A stretch of 64,000 bases of DNA from Deltaproteobacteria bacterium (GTDB lineage: Bacteria > Myxococcota_A > Polyangia > GCA-2747355). Both the position numbers and the translations under genes were made by a program. Position 1 is the first letter of the stretch. Each line of letters begins with the position of its first letter. Location of the stretch: contig JACKDQ010000006.1 in the NCBI GenBank assembly GCA_020633415.1, positions 282,473 through 346,472 on the forward strand. The letters are read 5' to 3'. The notes beneath the pieces are model-generated. The model was not told the DNA's origin. It saw nothing but the letters and a program-made list of their open reading frames with translations, and did no database searches. Shown here in pieces: positions 43,017 to 51,849 of the stretch.

Positions 43017-44765
43017 TTGTCCTCCCTGGTCAGAATATTGCTCGCGCTGCTCGGCCGGATCTTGCCGGCGCGTGTGGCGCTGCGCCTGCGACTTTGGCCT
43101 TTCCGCACCACCGCGCTGCGGCTTAGCCGCATCCGAGCGGCGGCGGACTTGGAGTGTCAGCGCGCTGCGCTATCGATCATCAAGCGCAATCAGCTCACCG
43201 AGTACGGTCGGGCACATGGCTTCAGCGCGATCGTCGACGGCGAAACGATGGAGCGCCGTTTGCCGATCGTCGAGTACCACGAGCTGGCGCCCTACTGTGA
43301 CCGCGAACGCCAAGGTGAATCGGATATCCTCGTCGCCGGCCCGCGGGTCGGCATGGCACTCGAGCGCTGCAACGCGGGCACGCGGCTTTTTCCGATTTCA
43401 GCGGCGGCGGTTCGTCAACGCTATCAGCTCCAAGCCCTGCTCCAGCATGCGGTGCTCAAGGCAAACCCGAAGACCACCGTCGAATGCTGGGCCGAATTGC
43501 TGCCAGCCCATCCTGCTCGCACTGAGCAGCAACTAACAGCACCGATCGAGGTACTCAGCGCCGCAAAACAGCCAACCCTGGTACCGGCAGACGTGTTTAC
43601 CGTCGCGGCTGACGATCTGCGCTGGTACGCAATCCTTCGCGCGCTGATCGCCCGACCGTTAAGCGTACTGCAGGCGCAAGCGCCAGGAACCTTGATTCTG
43701 CTCGCTCGCCAACTAGCCCAACGTGGAGAGCAGATCGTCGCCGATCTGATGGCTGGACGCGTTAGCGACAAAGAACGACTGGGCGAAGCAGTATCCAGCC
43801 AACTCAGCGCGTTGCGCACCAATCGCCAGCGCCTCGAGCGGCTCAAACAGCTCTGCAGATCGGGCAAGCCGTTGACCCCAGCGATGGTCTGGCCAGAGTT
43901 GCGGGTGCTCGTCTGCCCAACCCATCGACACGCCGCGCTGGCCGCGGCCCGCCTCGCTGACCACTTCGGCTCGGTCGCAGTCTTCGACCCCGGCTACCGA
44001 ACAGCCGAGGCGATGCTGACGTCGCCTCTCGCGCACGAAGCGGGCGAGTTGCTATTGCTCGGGCAAGCGATCGAGCTGTTGCCCAAGGGCAGCGATCGCC
44101 CGGTCACCCTTGCGGCGTTGGCGGCGGGATCGCGTGTGCGCCCAATCCTGACCGCCGAAAACGGACTTTACCGCTGCAAGCTCGACGTCGAGCTTGAGAT
44201 CGTTGAGCGTGCCGAGACCGGACCGCCGCGCGTGATTGTCGCCGACCAGCTCCCCCAACAGATCAGGCTCGGTCCAGCGATCCGCATCGACGAGGCGGTT
44301 TTCGAGCAGGCCTTGCGGCGTGCCTGCGCCCGTTGCTCGCTGGCGCTGCGTGGCGCGACAAGCTGGCTAACCAGCATTGAGGACGAGGCGATCGACACCT
44401 CTCAGCGGACAACCGAGGGGAGCTGGGTCGGACGATTGTTCTCGCGTCGTTCGCGCCAAGAAACCGCGTCGCTGCGCCTACTGGTTGCTTTCGAACCGCT
44501 TGAGGCGCTGCCCCTCGAGCAGAGTGCAACGCTGGTCAAGCAACTCGAGCGCGAAATGATCAAGGACCAGGACTACGCCAACGCTCGCCGACAGGGCACG
44601 TTGGCGGCGATCAGCGGCATCGAGCTCGCCTGTGGCGCGCTCGCGCGGCGCAGTGAACGACGCCTGGCGCGGGGTTGGCCCGACGCTCACGCACCGCTGC
44701 CGTTGGTCTGCGCAGATCCTTGGCGCCTCGGACCCACAGAGTGGACGCGGCGCTTCGATGACTAA
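43017..44765 (+). CDS. Divergent GH3-like protein
   Basis: 582 aa with a TTG start and a weak ribosome binding site, so the true start may differ. The N-terminal region resembles bacterial GH3/auxin-conjugating-type acyl-adenylate enzymes (RNQLTEYGRAHGFSAIVDGETMERRLPIVEYHELAPYCDR). The expected adenylate loop with TSG-TT-x-K is replaced by CNAGTRLFPIS, so ATP binding may be lost. The C-terminus (FEPLEALPLEQSATLVKQLEREM) also fits. Substrate unknown. Confidence 0.65.
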   Translation: MSSLVRILLALLGRILPARVALRLRLWPFRTTALRLSRIRAAADLECQRAALSIIKRNQLTEYGRAHGFSAIVDGETMERRLPIVEYHELAPYCDRERQGESDILVAGPRVGMALERCNAGTRLFPISAAAVRQRYQLQALLQHAVLKANPKTTVECWAELLPAHPARTEQQLTAPIEVLSAAKQPTLVPADVFTVAADDLRWYAILRALIARPLSVLQAQAPGTLILLARQLAQRGEQIVADLMAGRVSDKERLGEAVSSQLSALRTNRQRLERLKQLCRSGKPLTPAMVWPELRVLVCPTHRHAALAAARLADHFGSVAVFDPGYRTAEAMLTSPLAHEAGELLLLGQAIELLPKGSDRPVTLAALAAGSRVRPILTAENGLYRCKLDVELEIVERAETGPPRVIVADQLPQQIRLGPAIRIDEAVFEQALRRACARCSLALRGATSWLTSIEDEAIDTSQRTTEGSWVGRLFSRRSRQETASLRLLVAFEPLEALPLEQSATLVKQLEREMIKDQDYANARRQGTLAAISGIELACGALARRSERRLARGWPDAHAPLPLVCADPWRLGPTEWTRRFDD

Positions 44766-45825
44766 CCGAACTGTGGCGATGCTAGTCTCGTTGTTCGGCG
44801 CGATCGGCGCGAGCTCCTCGGGCTGGCCGCAGCAGCGGGTGGTCACGACGCCTTCGTGGAAGGACGCTCATGGACCACTGGAGCACTGGGTCGCCCAAGC
44901 CAAAGCTGGCAAGACGCGTCTGCTAATACTCGTGCAGCGTACGGCATCCTGCGAGAAGAGCTGCCAAGCGATCGTACGGACCCTGACCAACCGACGACTC
45001 GTCGGCCTGCTGCCATTGCGCTACTTTGCGAATGCCGGTGAGGGCTGCGACGTTGCTCAGCGCTACAACGTTGTCGAGTTCCCGACGCTGTTACTGCTCG
45101 ATCACCAAGCGCGAGAGCTTGGCCGAGCGACCGTGGCCGAGCAAATCCCTGCTTTGATCAGCGGCAAGCTCAGCTATGCGGCGTTGCAGACCCAGCTGAA
45201 GCGCCAGCCAACCGTCTCGACCCGACTTGCGCTGGGCCGGATGCTGGCCGCGGCCGGACTCGAACAACGCGCGACCGGCGTGCTCGCCCCGCTCAGCGAT
45301 TGCCGCCCCCGGCAGCCCTGCCACCCGGCGGCGCTCTGGGCGCTTGGCGACCTACTCTACCTGCGATCTTTGGGCGCCAAACCTCGCGCGCGGCAGCTGC
45401 TGCAAATGTTGCTGTCGCGCTTTGCCAAGAGCGACTACGCGCAACTTGCGCGCCTGGCCCTCGCCGCCAGTTGGTTGCCGCAACACGGCGCGCGCGCCGC
45501 CTTGTGGTTGCGCCAGGTTCCCGCGCTGGCCGCGGCCGAACTGCTCGGGCGAGCGGGCCAGCCTCGACAGGCACTGGCCTATGCGCAACGCGCTGTGCGA
45601 GAGCAGCCGTCGAACCCGGCAGCCCACGCAACACTGGCCGAGGTGCTCGGTCGGCTGGGAAAACAGCGCGCCGCGCGACGGAGCATCGAGCATGCTCTGA
45701 AGCGCGATGCAAAAAACCCGCAGTTACGCCTACTCAAGCAGCAAATCGTCGGCAATCTGCTCACGATAATTGACCCCGACCCGCATTTTCTGCCAAGTAG
45801 ATCCCCGACGCCGCCGCAGCCGTGA
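44758..45825 (+). CDS. Thioredoxin-fold protein with TPR-like repeats
   Basis: 355 aa from the ATG at 44758, overlapping the GH3-like stop by eight bases; a longer upstream frame is shadow. A signal peptide or anchor (VAMLVSLFGAIGA) is followed by a thioredoxin-like domain (RLLILVQRTASCEKSC, later VVEFPTLLLLD). The cysteines are spaced CEKSC, not CxxC, so normal disulfide exchange is doubtful. Residues about 150-345 contain alpha-helical TPR-like repeats (QPRQALAYAQRAVREQPSNPAAHATLAEVLGRLG). Probably an envelope scaffold. Confidence 0.7.
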   Translation: MTNRTVAMLVSLFGAIGASSSGWPQQRVVTTPSWKDAHGPLEHWVAQAKAGKTRLLILVQRTASCEKSCQAIVRTLTNRRLVGLLPLRYFANAGEGCDVAQRYNVVEFPTLLLLDHQARELGRATVAEQIPALISGKLSYAALQTQLKRQPTVSTRLALGRMLAAAGLEQRATGVLAPLSDCRPRQPCHPAALWALGDLLYLRSLGAKPRARQLLQMLLSRFAKSDYAQLARLALAASWLPQHGARAALWLRQVPALAAAELLGRAGQPRQALAYAQRAVREQPSNPAAHATLAEVLGRLGKQRAARRSIEHALKRDAKNPQLRLLKQQIVGNLLTIIDPDPHFLPSRSPTPPQP

Positions 45826-45832
45826 GGAGCGA

Positions 45833-46570
45833 ATGGAAGCCGAACTGCTCCAGTGGATTCAAGCCAGTCCGAACAGCGCCTACCTCGCGGTGTTCGGCGT
45901 GCTGCTGGCCTGCGGACTGGGCGTGCCGATGCCCGAGGACATCACGCTGATCGCCGGTGGCTATACGGTCTATCTCGCCGGGATCAACAAGCTCGGTTCA
46001 CCGCAGCTGGTGCCGATGATCGTCGTGGGTTTAGTCGGCGTGCTTTCTGGCGACGTGCTGCTGTTTTTCGCCGGGCGCTGGCTGGGTCCCAAGGCGACGC
46101 GCATTTGGCCATTTCGCCGGGTGCTATCGCCCGCTCGCGTGGAAAAAGCCCGCAAATATTTCCACCGCTACGGCGGCTGGACAGCGTTCTTCGCGCGGTT
46201 TGCCGCCGGCGTTCGGGCACCGATCTACCTGATCGCTGGTAGCATGGGGATGCGCACGCGAACGTTTTTGCTCGCCGATGGATTCGCCGCACTGATCTCG
46301 GTGCCGTTGCTCGTTTGGCTAGCTTGGCGTTTTGGCGCGCAGATCGAGCGCGTCAAAGGTTGGCTGGTCAACAGCAAATATGCACTAGCCGGCGTCTTTG
46401 CCTGCCTGCTGATCTACATTCTGGTCAAAGTGATCAGAGGTCGCCGCCAAGCGCGTCTACGCCGTGCGCAAGGTCAGAGCGATGCGATCGTGCCCGACAG
46501 CTCGACTGGCGCAGAAGGCGGCAAAACCGCCGAAAGCGACCCCAGGAATGCGCCTGGCGGGCCGATGTAG
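45833..46570 (+). CDS. DedA-family membrane protein
   Basis: 245 aa from the ATG at 45833, with GAGGAGCGA upstream. DedA motifs are LGVPMPEDITLIAGGYTVYLAG near the N-terminus and RYGGWTAFFARFAAGVRAPIYLIAGSMGMRTRTF. DedA proteins flip undecaprenyl phosphate or phospholipids at the inner membrane and support proton homeostasis. The basic C-terminal tail is unusually long. It follows the TPR protein by seven bases. Confidence 0.92.
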   Translation: MEAELLQWIQASPNSAYLAVFGVLLACGLGVPMPEDITLIAGGYTVYLAGINKLGSPQLVPMIVVGLVGVLSGDVLLFFAGRWLGPKATRIWPFRRVLSPARVEKARKYFHRYGGWTAFFARFAAGVRAPIYLIAGSMGMRTRTFLLADGFAALISVPLLVWLAWRFGAQIERVKGWLVNSKYALAGVFACLLIYILVKVIRGRRQARLRRAQGQSDAIVPDSSTGAEGGKTAESDPRNAPGGPM

Positions 46571-46637
46571 GATAATGTGCGCGTAATTTGTGATCGTCAG
46601 ATGAGCCTGTTACGATCGCTGCAGAAATAGGGAACGG

Positions 46638-47135
46638 ATGACGCGCACAGCACCACCGACGATTGCCAAGAGCCCGACAACTGCAAAAAGACGTCCGATG
46701 GCCAAGGCGCAGCGCGTCGGCCTGTTCTCGCGACAGATTATCGAGCGCGTCAGCCTAGCCGGCGTCGATGCCTTGCTTGCCAACGCCTCGCGATTGAGCG
46801 AAGGGGACATCGCACCCGACGGACACTTCTACGGCAGCACGATGATCACCTTCGACCTGCGACAGATCTCAGGGCAACTGCGTGAAGCCGTCGACCTAAA
46901 GACCGCCCGACGCCTGGCCGACCTGATGAACGAAGACGCGGTGGTGAAGCGCCGACTCAAGCAATTGGCAACCGATGAGGCACTGCGCGTCGCCGAGCAG
47001 CCGCTAGACCGACTCGAAGTCGACGTACGCGTCCGCTCCGAGGGTTGTTGGGTATTCATCGACATCGACACCGAAGGTCACGCCGCCACCACGCGCGGCA
47101 ACTGGTCAAAATCCGCCGCGAGCACCGCGAGCTAA
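46638..47135 (+). CDS. Unknown 165-aa protein upstream of the MerR-TPR regulator
   Basis: Unrecognised. The ATG has AGGGAACGG upstream. A basic N-terminus of about 25 residues is followed by a compact alpha/beta region (HFYGSTMITFDLRQISGQLREAVDLKTARRLADLMNEDAVVKRRLKQLA) ending in WVFIDIDTEGHA. No signal peptide or membrane segment. The MerR-TPR gene starts 20 bp later, so the two are probably co-expressed. Confidence 0.7.
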   Translation: MTRTAPPTIAKSPTTAKRRPMAKAQRVGLFSRQIIERVSLAGVDALLANASRLSEGDIAPDGHFYGSTMITFDLRQISGQLREAVDLKTARRLADLMNEDAVVKRRLKQLATDEALRVAEQPLDRLEVDVRVRSEGCWVFIDIDTEGHAATTRGNWSKSAASTAS

Positions 47136-47155
47136 GGCCATCACAGGCAAGATGA

Positions 47156-48121
47156 ATGGTAGAACAGCGCTTTTCTGTCAAAGATGTCGCTCGGATTTTC
47201 GGCCTAAAAGAGAGCCGGCTGCGTTATTGGGCCCAAACAGGCTTCATTAACCCCAGCGCGCGCGACGGTTCGCGCCAGTCCTACACGTTTGGCGACCTGG
47301 TCGAAGTACGGGCGGCGCGGGATCTGCTCGACAAGGGCATTTCGCTGCAGCGCGTGCGCCGTAACCTCCAAGCGCTGCGCGATGGCTTGCCCGAAGAAGC
47401 CCAACCGCTCAATCGCATCCGCGTGCGCAGCGACGGTGACACGTTGGTCGTCAGCGATGGGTCTGCCACCCTCGACGCGTTAACCGGGCAGGTGCTAATC
47501 GACTTCTCCGTCGGCGAGATCAACGATGAAGCCGCACAGATCCTTTCGCTCGGCGAGCGGGCAGCGAATTGCCCGCCAGCCAACCGGCAAAGCGGGCGCA
47601 TTTCAGAAAGCTCGCCCGATCTGCTCAGCGACACGCAGCCGTCAACCGCATACGACTGGTTTCTGCGCGGCTGTCGATTGGATGAGGATCTCGATCGCGC
47701 TGATGACGCTGAGGCGGCCTATCAGCAGGCACTTGAGCTCGACCCGGGGCTTGCTGCCGCCCATACCAACCTCGGTAACCTCTACTACCGACAGATGAAA
47801 CGAGATCGGGCGATCGGCTGTTACGAAACCGCGTGCGCGCTCGATCCCGACCAGGCCGAAGCGCGTTACAACCTCGGCAACATCTACGAGGAAGAAGGGG
47901 ACCTCGAGCTGGCGATCGCCGAGTATCGCCACGCGCTGCGCAGCGTTCCAGATTTTCGCGACGCGCATTTCAATCTGGCGCTGACGCTTGAGCGCGTCGG
48001 CGGACGCGTCCAGGCGATCGAACACTGGAAGCGCTTTTTGCAGCTGTGCGGCGAGGACGACATCGAGCCCGAGTGGTCCGAGATGGCGCGCGAGCATTTG
48101 ACCCACCTCGAGCGCGCCTAG
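47156..48121 (+). CDS. MerR-type regulator fused to TPR repeats
   Basis: 321 aa. Residues 1-75 form a MerR winged helix-turn-helix (VKDVARIFGLKESRLRYWAQTGFINPSA then YTFGDLVEVRAARDLLDKGISLQRVRRNLQAL). A linker and about three TPR repeats follow, from residue about 180 (AYQQALELDPGLAAAHTNLGNLYY, AIGCYETACALDPDQAEARYNLGNIY, AIAEYRHALRSVPDFRDAHFNLALTL). The TPRs replace the usual ligand-binding domain. Similar MerR-TPR fusions are known in deltaproteobacteria with unknown effectors. Confidence 0.9.
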   Translation: MVEQRFSVKDVARIFGLKESRLRYWAQTGFINPSARDGSRQSYTFGDLVEVRAARDLLDKGISLQRVRRNLQALRDGLPEEAQPLNRIRVRSDGDTLVVSDGSATLDALTGQVLIDFSVGEINDEAAQILSLGERAANCPPANRQSGRISESSPDLLSDTQPSTAYDWFLRGCRLDEDLDRADDAEAAYQQALELDPGLAAAHTNLGNLYYRQMKRDRAIGCYETACALDPDQAEARYNLGNIYEEEGDLELAIAEYRHALRSVPDFRDAHFNLALTLERVGGRVQAIEHWKRFLQLCGEDDIEPEWSEMAREHLTHLERA

Positions 48122-48144
48122 GACAGAGACCCGCCCAAAGGCAC

Positions 48145-48159
48145 GCACCGATCCGGTGC
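48145..48159. terminator. Hairpin in the convergent gap before the kinase gene end
   Basis: GCACCG-ATC-CGGTGC is a 6-bp stem with a tight 3-nt loop in the 76-bp gap between the MerR-TPR and kinase stops. No T run is present on either strand, so its use as a bidirectional terminator is only possible. Confidence 0.3.
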
Positions 48160-48197
48160 CGATGCTGCTAGCAATGATCGAACCCGCCCCGATTCGG

Positions 48198-50750
48198 CTA
48201 GTCTTGTGAGGCTAGGCGACGGATCGCCGCCCGCAGCCCCGATTGGGCCTCAGGATTGTTGGGACTGCGTTGCAGCGCACGCCGATACTGCATTACGGCG
48301 GCTTTGGTGCGATTCTGTTTGAAGTAGGCGTTGCCGAGCATCACCAGATATCGCGGCTGGCTATCGAGGCGAACCGCCCGGAGCAGATGCTTGGTTGCCT
48401 CGCGGTAGTTGCCCTCCTCGAAGGCAACCTCACCCAGCCCGCCGTGCGCAGCCGCCGCGCGCGCATCGAGAGCGATCGCCCGCTGGAACGCCGAACGCGC
48501 AGCGCCATAACTACCGCGACGCAACTGCGTCCGACCGGTGCTGACTTCGCGAGCGACGCTCTCCTTGTCAACGGAGCTCGGCTTCTTTGCCGCCGTTCTT
48601 GCAGGAGCACTCGGTCTCGGCCTGGGCTTGGAATGCTCAGGCTTGGAATGCTCGGGCTTGGAACGCTCAGGCGGAGAACTCGCGCGCGCTGCTGCGGGCT
48701 TTGGTTGGGGAGCAGCTTTGGGCGCGATCACCAGCGGCTTTGCTTGCTTGGCCGGAGCCGGCGTCGGCTGCACCACGGCCACCGCATCGGGCTGCTGCTT
48801 GGCCACGGAAGCATCGGGAGCTTTCGGCACGGCAACTAACTTCGCGGCGCTGTCAGCGCGTGGAGGCCCAGCATCGGGTGCTGCAGCAACAGGGGTTTGA
48901 GCGACCGGTGCTTTGAGGGAGGCATCGACGGCAATTGTCGCCGTCGCCTGCGTTTTCCTCGCTGAGTGGGCGTGATCATCGGGTCCAGCGAGCACGATCC
49001 GCGGACGCTTATTGCGCCGTTGCTCGCCTTCGCCGGAGTTCATCGCGAAGATACCTAGCGCGACGACCGTTAGGGCAACCACGCCGCCGATCGCCAGCGA
49101 AGGGGAAATTCTTCGCCGCGGGAGGTCCACCTCCTCGTCGATGCCGTCGTAGATCGACGGCAACGGGCCGCTCTTGGTTCCTTGTTGAAGTTGCCGCTCG
49201 GCTTCAACGCCCTCAGCAAACCATTTGCCAGTATGGGCACCAAGCGGGTCGGCATCAGAAAAGGGCGTGCTGACCGAGTCGATCGTCTGCAGTGGCCCAC
49301 TGATCGTCGAGACCCTGGCTGACACCACAGCCGACACCGGAGCTGACACCGGAGCGCCAGACTCAGGCGCGTCCAGACTGACCGTGTCAGCGAGTGCATC
49401 GGCAGGTGCCAACGACGTCGCTGAAACTGACGTCGCTGAAACTGACGACGTCGCTGAAACTGCTGCTGACTTGGCCACCGTCGCGGATGCAGCCGTCGGA
49501 TCCAACGCCGGCGTCGGCTCAGCCGCGGTTGCCAGCGCCACCGCCGGCGTCGGCGCTGCTGCCGGTGTTGGGCTCGGGGCGGGTATTGCTGCTGCGACCG
49601 CCGCAGCAGCCGGTTTGGCCCCCGAAGTCGCGCGTTTGCCCCCCGCAGCTTTGCCCGCCGCGGCCCCTCGCTTGCCCGCCGCAGGTTTGGCCGCCGCCGC
49701 TCCGCGCCTACCCGCCGCCGGAGGTTTGTCGGCCAGCGCTGCGTCTGGCGCGGGAGCCGGCGCCGGAGCTGAAGATTGGGGCCGCAGTTGTTTCGGGGCT
49801 GCGGTACGAATCGTATCGGTGACATCTTCGCCGCGTAGCGCAGCAAAGAAGGTCTCGACGTCGGAGAAGCGCTCCTCCGGCTTCTTCGCCATCGCCTGTT
49901 GCACGGCGGCAGAAAACGGATCCGAGATCTGCGGCAACTTGACCTTTAGCGGGATCGCCTTGGCCTCGAGGTGCTTGGTCAGCACATCGAAGGTACCGCT
50001 GCCAACAAAGGGCGGCTTGCCGCTGATCGCCTCGTAGGCAACGACTGCCAATGAGTAGATGTCGCTGCGATGATCGACCGCCCCGCCGCGCGCCTGCTCG
50101 GGGGACATGTAACGCGGGTCGACGACGCCGCTCGCGGTAGGCCTATCGGCTTCAGTCGAGGGCAACTGGCCAAGGCGTGCCAAGCCGAAGTCGAGCAGCT
50201 TGAGCACCGTACGCTTCTTGCGCTTGGCCAGAAAGATGTTGCGCGGCCTGAGGTCGCCGTGGGTCAGCGCCAAAGCGTGCGCCTCGGCCAGCGCATCGAC
50301 GGCTTGCTCCAACCAACTGAGCGTATCGGCTTCGCTGAGCTTTCCCTCGCGCGCCAACATGCTGGCCAGCGTTTCGCCTTCGAGATACTCCATCGCGAAA
50401 AAGACCCGCCCATCGGCGGCGCGTCCGAAGTCGCTGACAGCGACAATATGCTCGCTATCGATTTGCGCGAGTTTGGTCGCCTCATCGCGAAACCGCGCGA
50501 TCGCTTCTTCGTCCTGGCTGAGTTGGTGATGGAGTAGCTTGAGCGCGAGCTTGGTACGTAGACTGACGTGCTCGGCCCGGTAGATCACGCCCGAGCTGCC
50601 CTCGCCGAGTCGCTCGACGATCGCATAGCGGTCGCCGATCACGGTACCCAGAACCGAGTCGGCGACTGCCTCCCCCAAAGCGGCGCCGCAGGAAGGGCAA
50701 AAGCGCGCGCTCTCGGGTACGACACTTTGGCATGCAGGGCACTGCTTCAT
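48198..50750 (-). CDS. Ser/Thr protein kinase with zinc ribbon, membrane helix and TPR tail
   Basis: 850 aa. Order: zinc ribbon (CPACQSVVPESARFCPSCG, residues 4-22), kinase domain (about 37-295), Ala/Pro-rich linker (about 300-555), transmembrane helix (AIGGVVALTVVALGIFAM, about 565-585), a second linker and TPR repeats (about 755-845). The kinase has GEGSSGVIYRAEH, ALKLL, HGDLRPRNIFL, DFGLARLG and SPEQARGGAVDHRSDIYSLAVVAYEAISGKPPF. The catalytic loop reads HGD rather than HRD and DLR rather than DLK, an Arg in place of the usual Lys. The DFG is intact. Likely a membrane kinase with envelope sensing. The linker contains tandem repeats (see repeat entries). Confidence 0.92.
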   Translation of the reverse strand: MKQCPACQSVVPESARFCPSCGAALGEAVADSVLGTVIGDRYAIVERLGEGSSGVIYRAEHVSLRTKLALKLLHHQLSQDEEAIARFRDEATKLAQIDSEHIVAVSDFGRAADGRVFFAMEYLEGETLASMLAREGKLSEADTLSWLEQAVDALAEAHALALTHGDLRPRNIFLAKRKKRTVLKLLDFGLARLGQLPSTEADRPTASGVVDPRYMSPEQARGGAVDHRSDIYSLAVVAYEAISGKPPFVGSGTFDVLTKHLEAKAIPLKVKLPQISDPFSAAVQQAMAKKPEERFSDVETFFAALRGEDVTDTIRTAAPKQLRPQSSAPAPAPAPDAALADKPPAAGRRGAAAAKPAAGKRGAAAGKAAGGKRATSGAKPAAAAVAAAIPAPSPTPAAAPTPAVALATAAEPTPALDPTAASATVAKSAAVSATSSVSATSVSATSLAPADALADTVSLDAPESGAPVSAPVSAVVSARVSTISGPLQTIDSVSTPFSDADPLGAHTGKWFAEGVEAERQLQQGTKSGPLPSIYDGIDEEVDLPRRRISPSLAIGGVVALTVVALGIFAMNSGEGEQRRNKRPRIVLAGPDDHAHSARKTQATATIAVDASLKAPVAQTPVAAAPDAGPPRADSAAKLVAVPKAPDASVAKQQPDAVAVVQPTPAPAKQAKPLVIAPKAAPQPKPAAARASSPPERSKPEHSKPEHSKPRPRPSAPARTAAKKPSSVDKESVAREVSTGRTQLRRGSYGAARSAFQRAIALDARAAAAHGGLGEVAFEEGNYREATKHLLRAVRLDSQPRYLVMLGNAYFKQNRTKAAVMQYRRALQRSPNNPEAQSGLRAAIRRLASQD
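48626..48670 (-). repeat. Tandem 15-bp repeat encoding KPEHS in the kinase linker
   Basis: Three copies of a 15-bp unit (GCTTGGAATGCTCAG with small changes), encoding KPEHS repeats in the region after the membrane helix. Copy number could vary between strains. Confidence 0.75.
49414..49461 (-). repeat. Tandem 15-bp repeat encoding SVSAT in the kinase linker
   Basis: Three exact copies of GACGTCGCTGAAACT, the second and third separated by an extra GAC, encoding SVSATS repeats in the low-complexity linker before the membrane helix. Confidence 0.75.
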
Positions 50751-50786
50751 CGATGAATCTCTGTGACCACCAAGCGCATAAGTGAG

Positions 50787-51767
50787 CTAAAACGCACCCG
50801 TCGCAGCAAACATGACACCGCCCGGTTGGGGTGCAAACGTTATTATTGCAGGCGTCTGCCGCGACGCGGCATGCTCGCCGGAATCGCTGCTGAAGTACAA
50901 GTAAAACAATACGCCCGAAGCGGCCAACGCTGCGCCGCCCATACCAGTGAGGACCCAGCCGGCAGTCGAGGTATTGTAAATATCTGCACAATTGCGTCCA
51001 TCGGCACGTGCCGGACCCACGCAGTTGGTATAGCGGCCGTCTAGAGACAGCATCGCGATTCCGCCGCCGAGACTCGCCGCACCGACCGCAGCGCTAACGA
51101 TGCCAGGCCAGAGCGGCCAGCGCCGCGTTGAACCGCGCGTTGACGCAGCCTGCGTGGGCGACGCGGGTGCGGGAGCGGGCATCGCTGCCACCGGCGGCTT
51201 GGCAGGCGTCGCTGCAGGGGTTGGCGCGGGCGTTGGCGTTGGCGCGGGTGCTGGCGTCGCGGCCGGCACGGGGGGCGCTGGTTTGGCAGGCGCCGCCTCG
51301 GGCGGTTCCTCGGCCTTGCTACCGACATCGGCCGCCGCCTTGGTCAAGGCCTGCAGCGCCTCTTTTAGCGTGCAAATATCGCAGCGACTGGTCGCCTCAC
51401 CGATCACCGTGTTGCGCTCGCTATGCAACCTCACCACAAAGGTGTAGTTCTTACCGACGCTGTTGACTTCAGCGGTAGCGATCCGACCCTCGCGGAAGAA
51501 GCCACGTGCACTAAGCACACACGGGCCGCTGGCACAGCCTGCGTTCGTCAGCGGAATCTTCAGCTGCTTGCGCACGACGGCGGCGGGCAGGACCGGCAAC
51601 CCGCCCGAGCGCAAGCCCGCAGCCAGCGCATCGTGAAAGCGCGCGATCAACTCCGGTGCTTTTGCCGGCGTGATCGCGGGCGGCAAGCAAACCACATCGC
51701 GCGCATGAGCCACCCCACCGAAAAGCGCCAGGGTGGCCAAAAACCAAGACAATACAGCACAGCGCAT
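50787..51767 (-). CDS. Envelope protein with Pro/Ala linker, probable partner of the kinase
   Basis: 326 aa from the ATG at 51767. A signal peptide (LSWFLATLALFGGVAHA) precedes a globular domain (TPAKAPELIARFHDALAAGLRSGGLPVL, GFFREGRIATAEVNSVG, SRCDICTLKEALQAL). A Pro/Ala-rich linker and two hydrophobic segments near the C-terminus follow. This N-terminal domain recurs in myxobacterial envelope proteins, often with PEGA domains. It is transcribed ahead of the kinase with a 36-bp gap, so it may be a kinase sensor partner. Confidence 0.7.
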   Translation of the reverse strand: MRCAVLSWFLATLALFGGVAHARDVVCLPPAITPAKAPELIARFHDALAAGLRSGGLPVLPAAVVRKQLKIPLTNAGCASGPCVLSARGFFREGRIATAEVNSVGKNYTFVVRLHSERNTVIGEATSRCDICTLKEALQALTKAAADVGSKAEEPPEAAPAKPAPPVPAATPAPAPTPTPAPTPAATPAKPPVAAMPAPAPASPTQAASTRGSTRRWPLWPGIVSAAVGAASLGGGIAMLSLDGRYTNCVGPARADGRNCADIYNTSTAGWVLTGMGGAALAASGVLFYLYFSSDSGEHAASRQTPAIITFAPQPGGVMFAATGAF

Positions 51768-51849
51768 CGTCCCGTATCCTAGCATATGGAACTCCTCCGC
51801 CCCAGGTCCGAACCATTGACGATTTCAAACGATCGCCGCCCGACGACTA

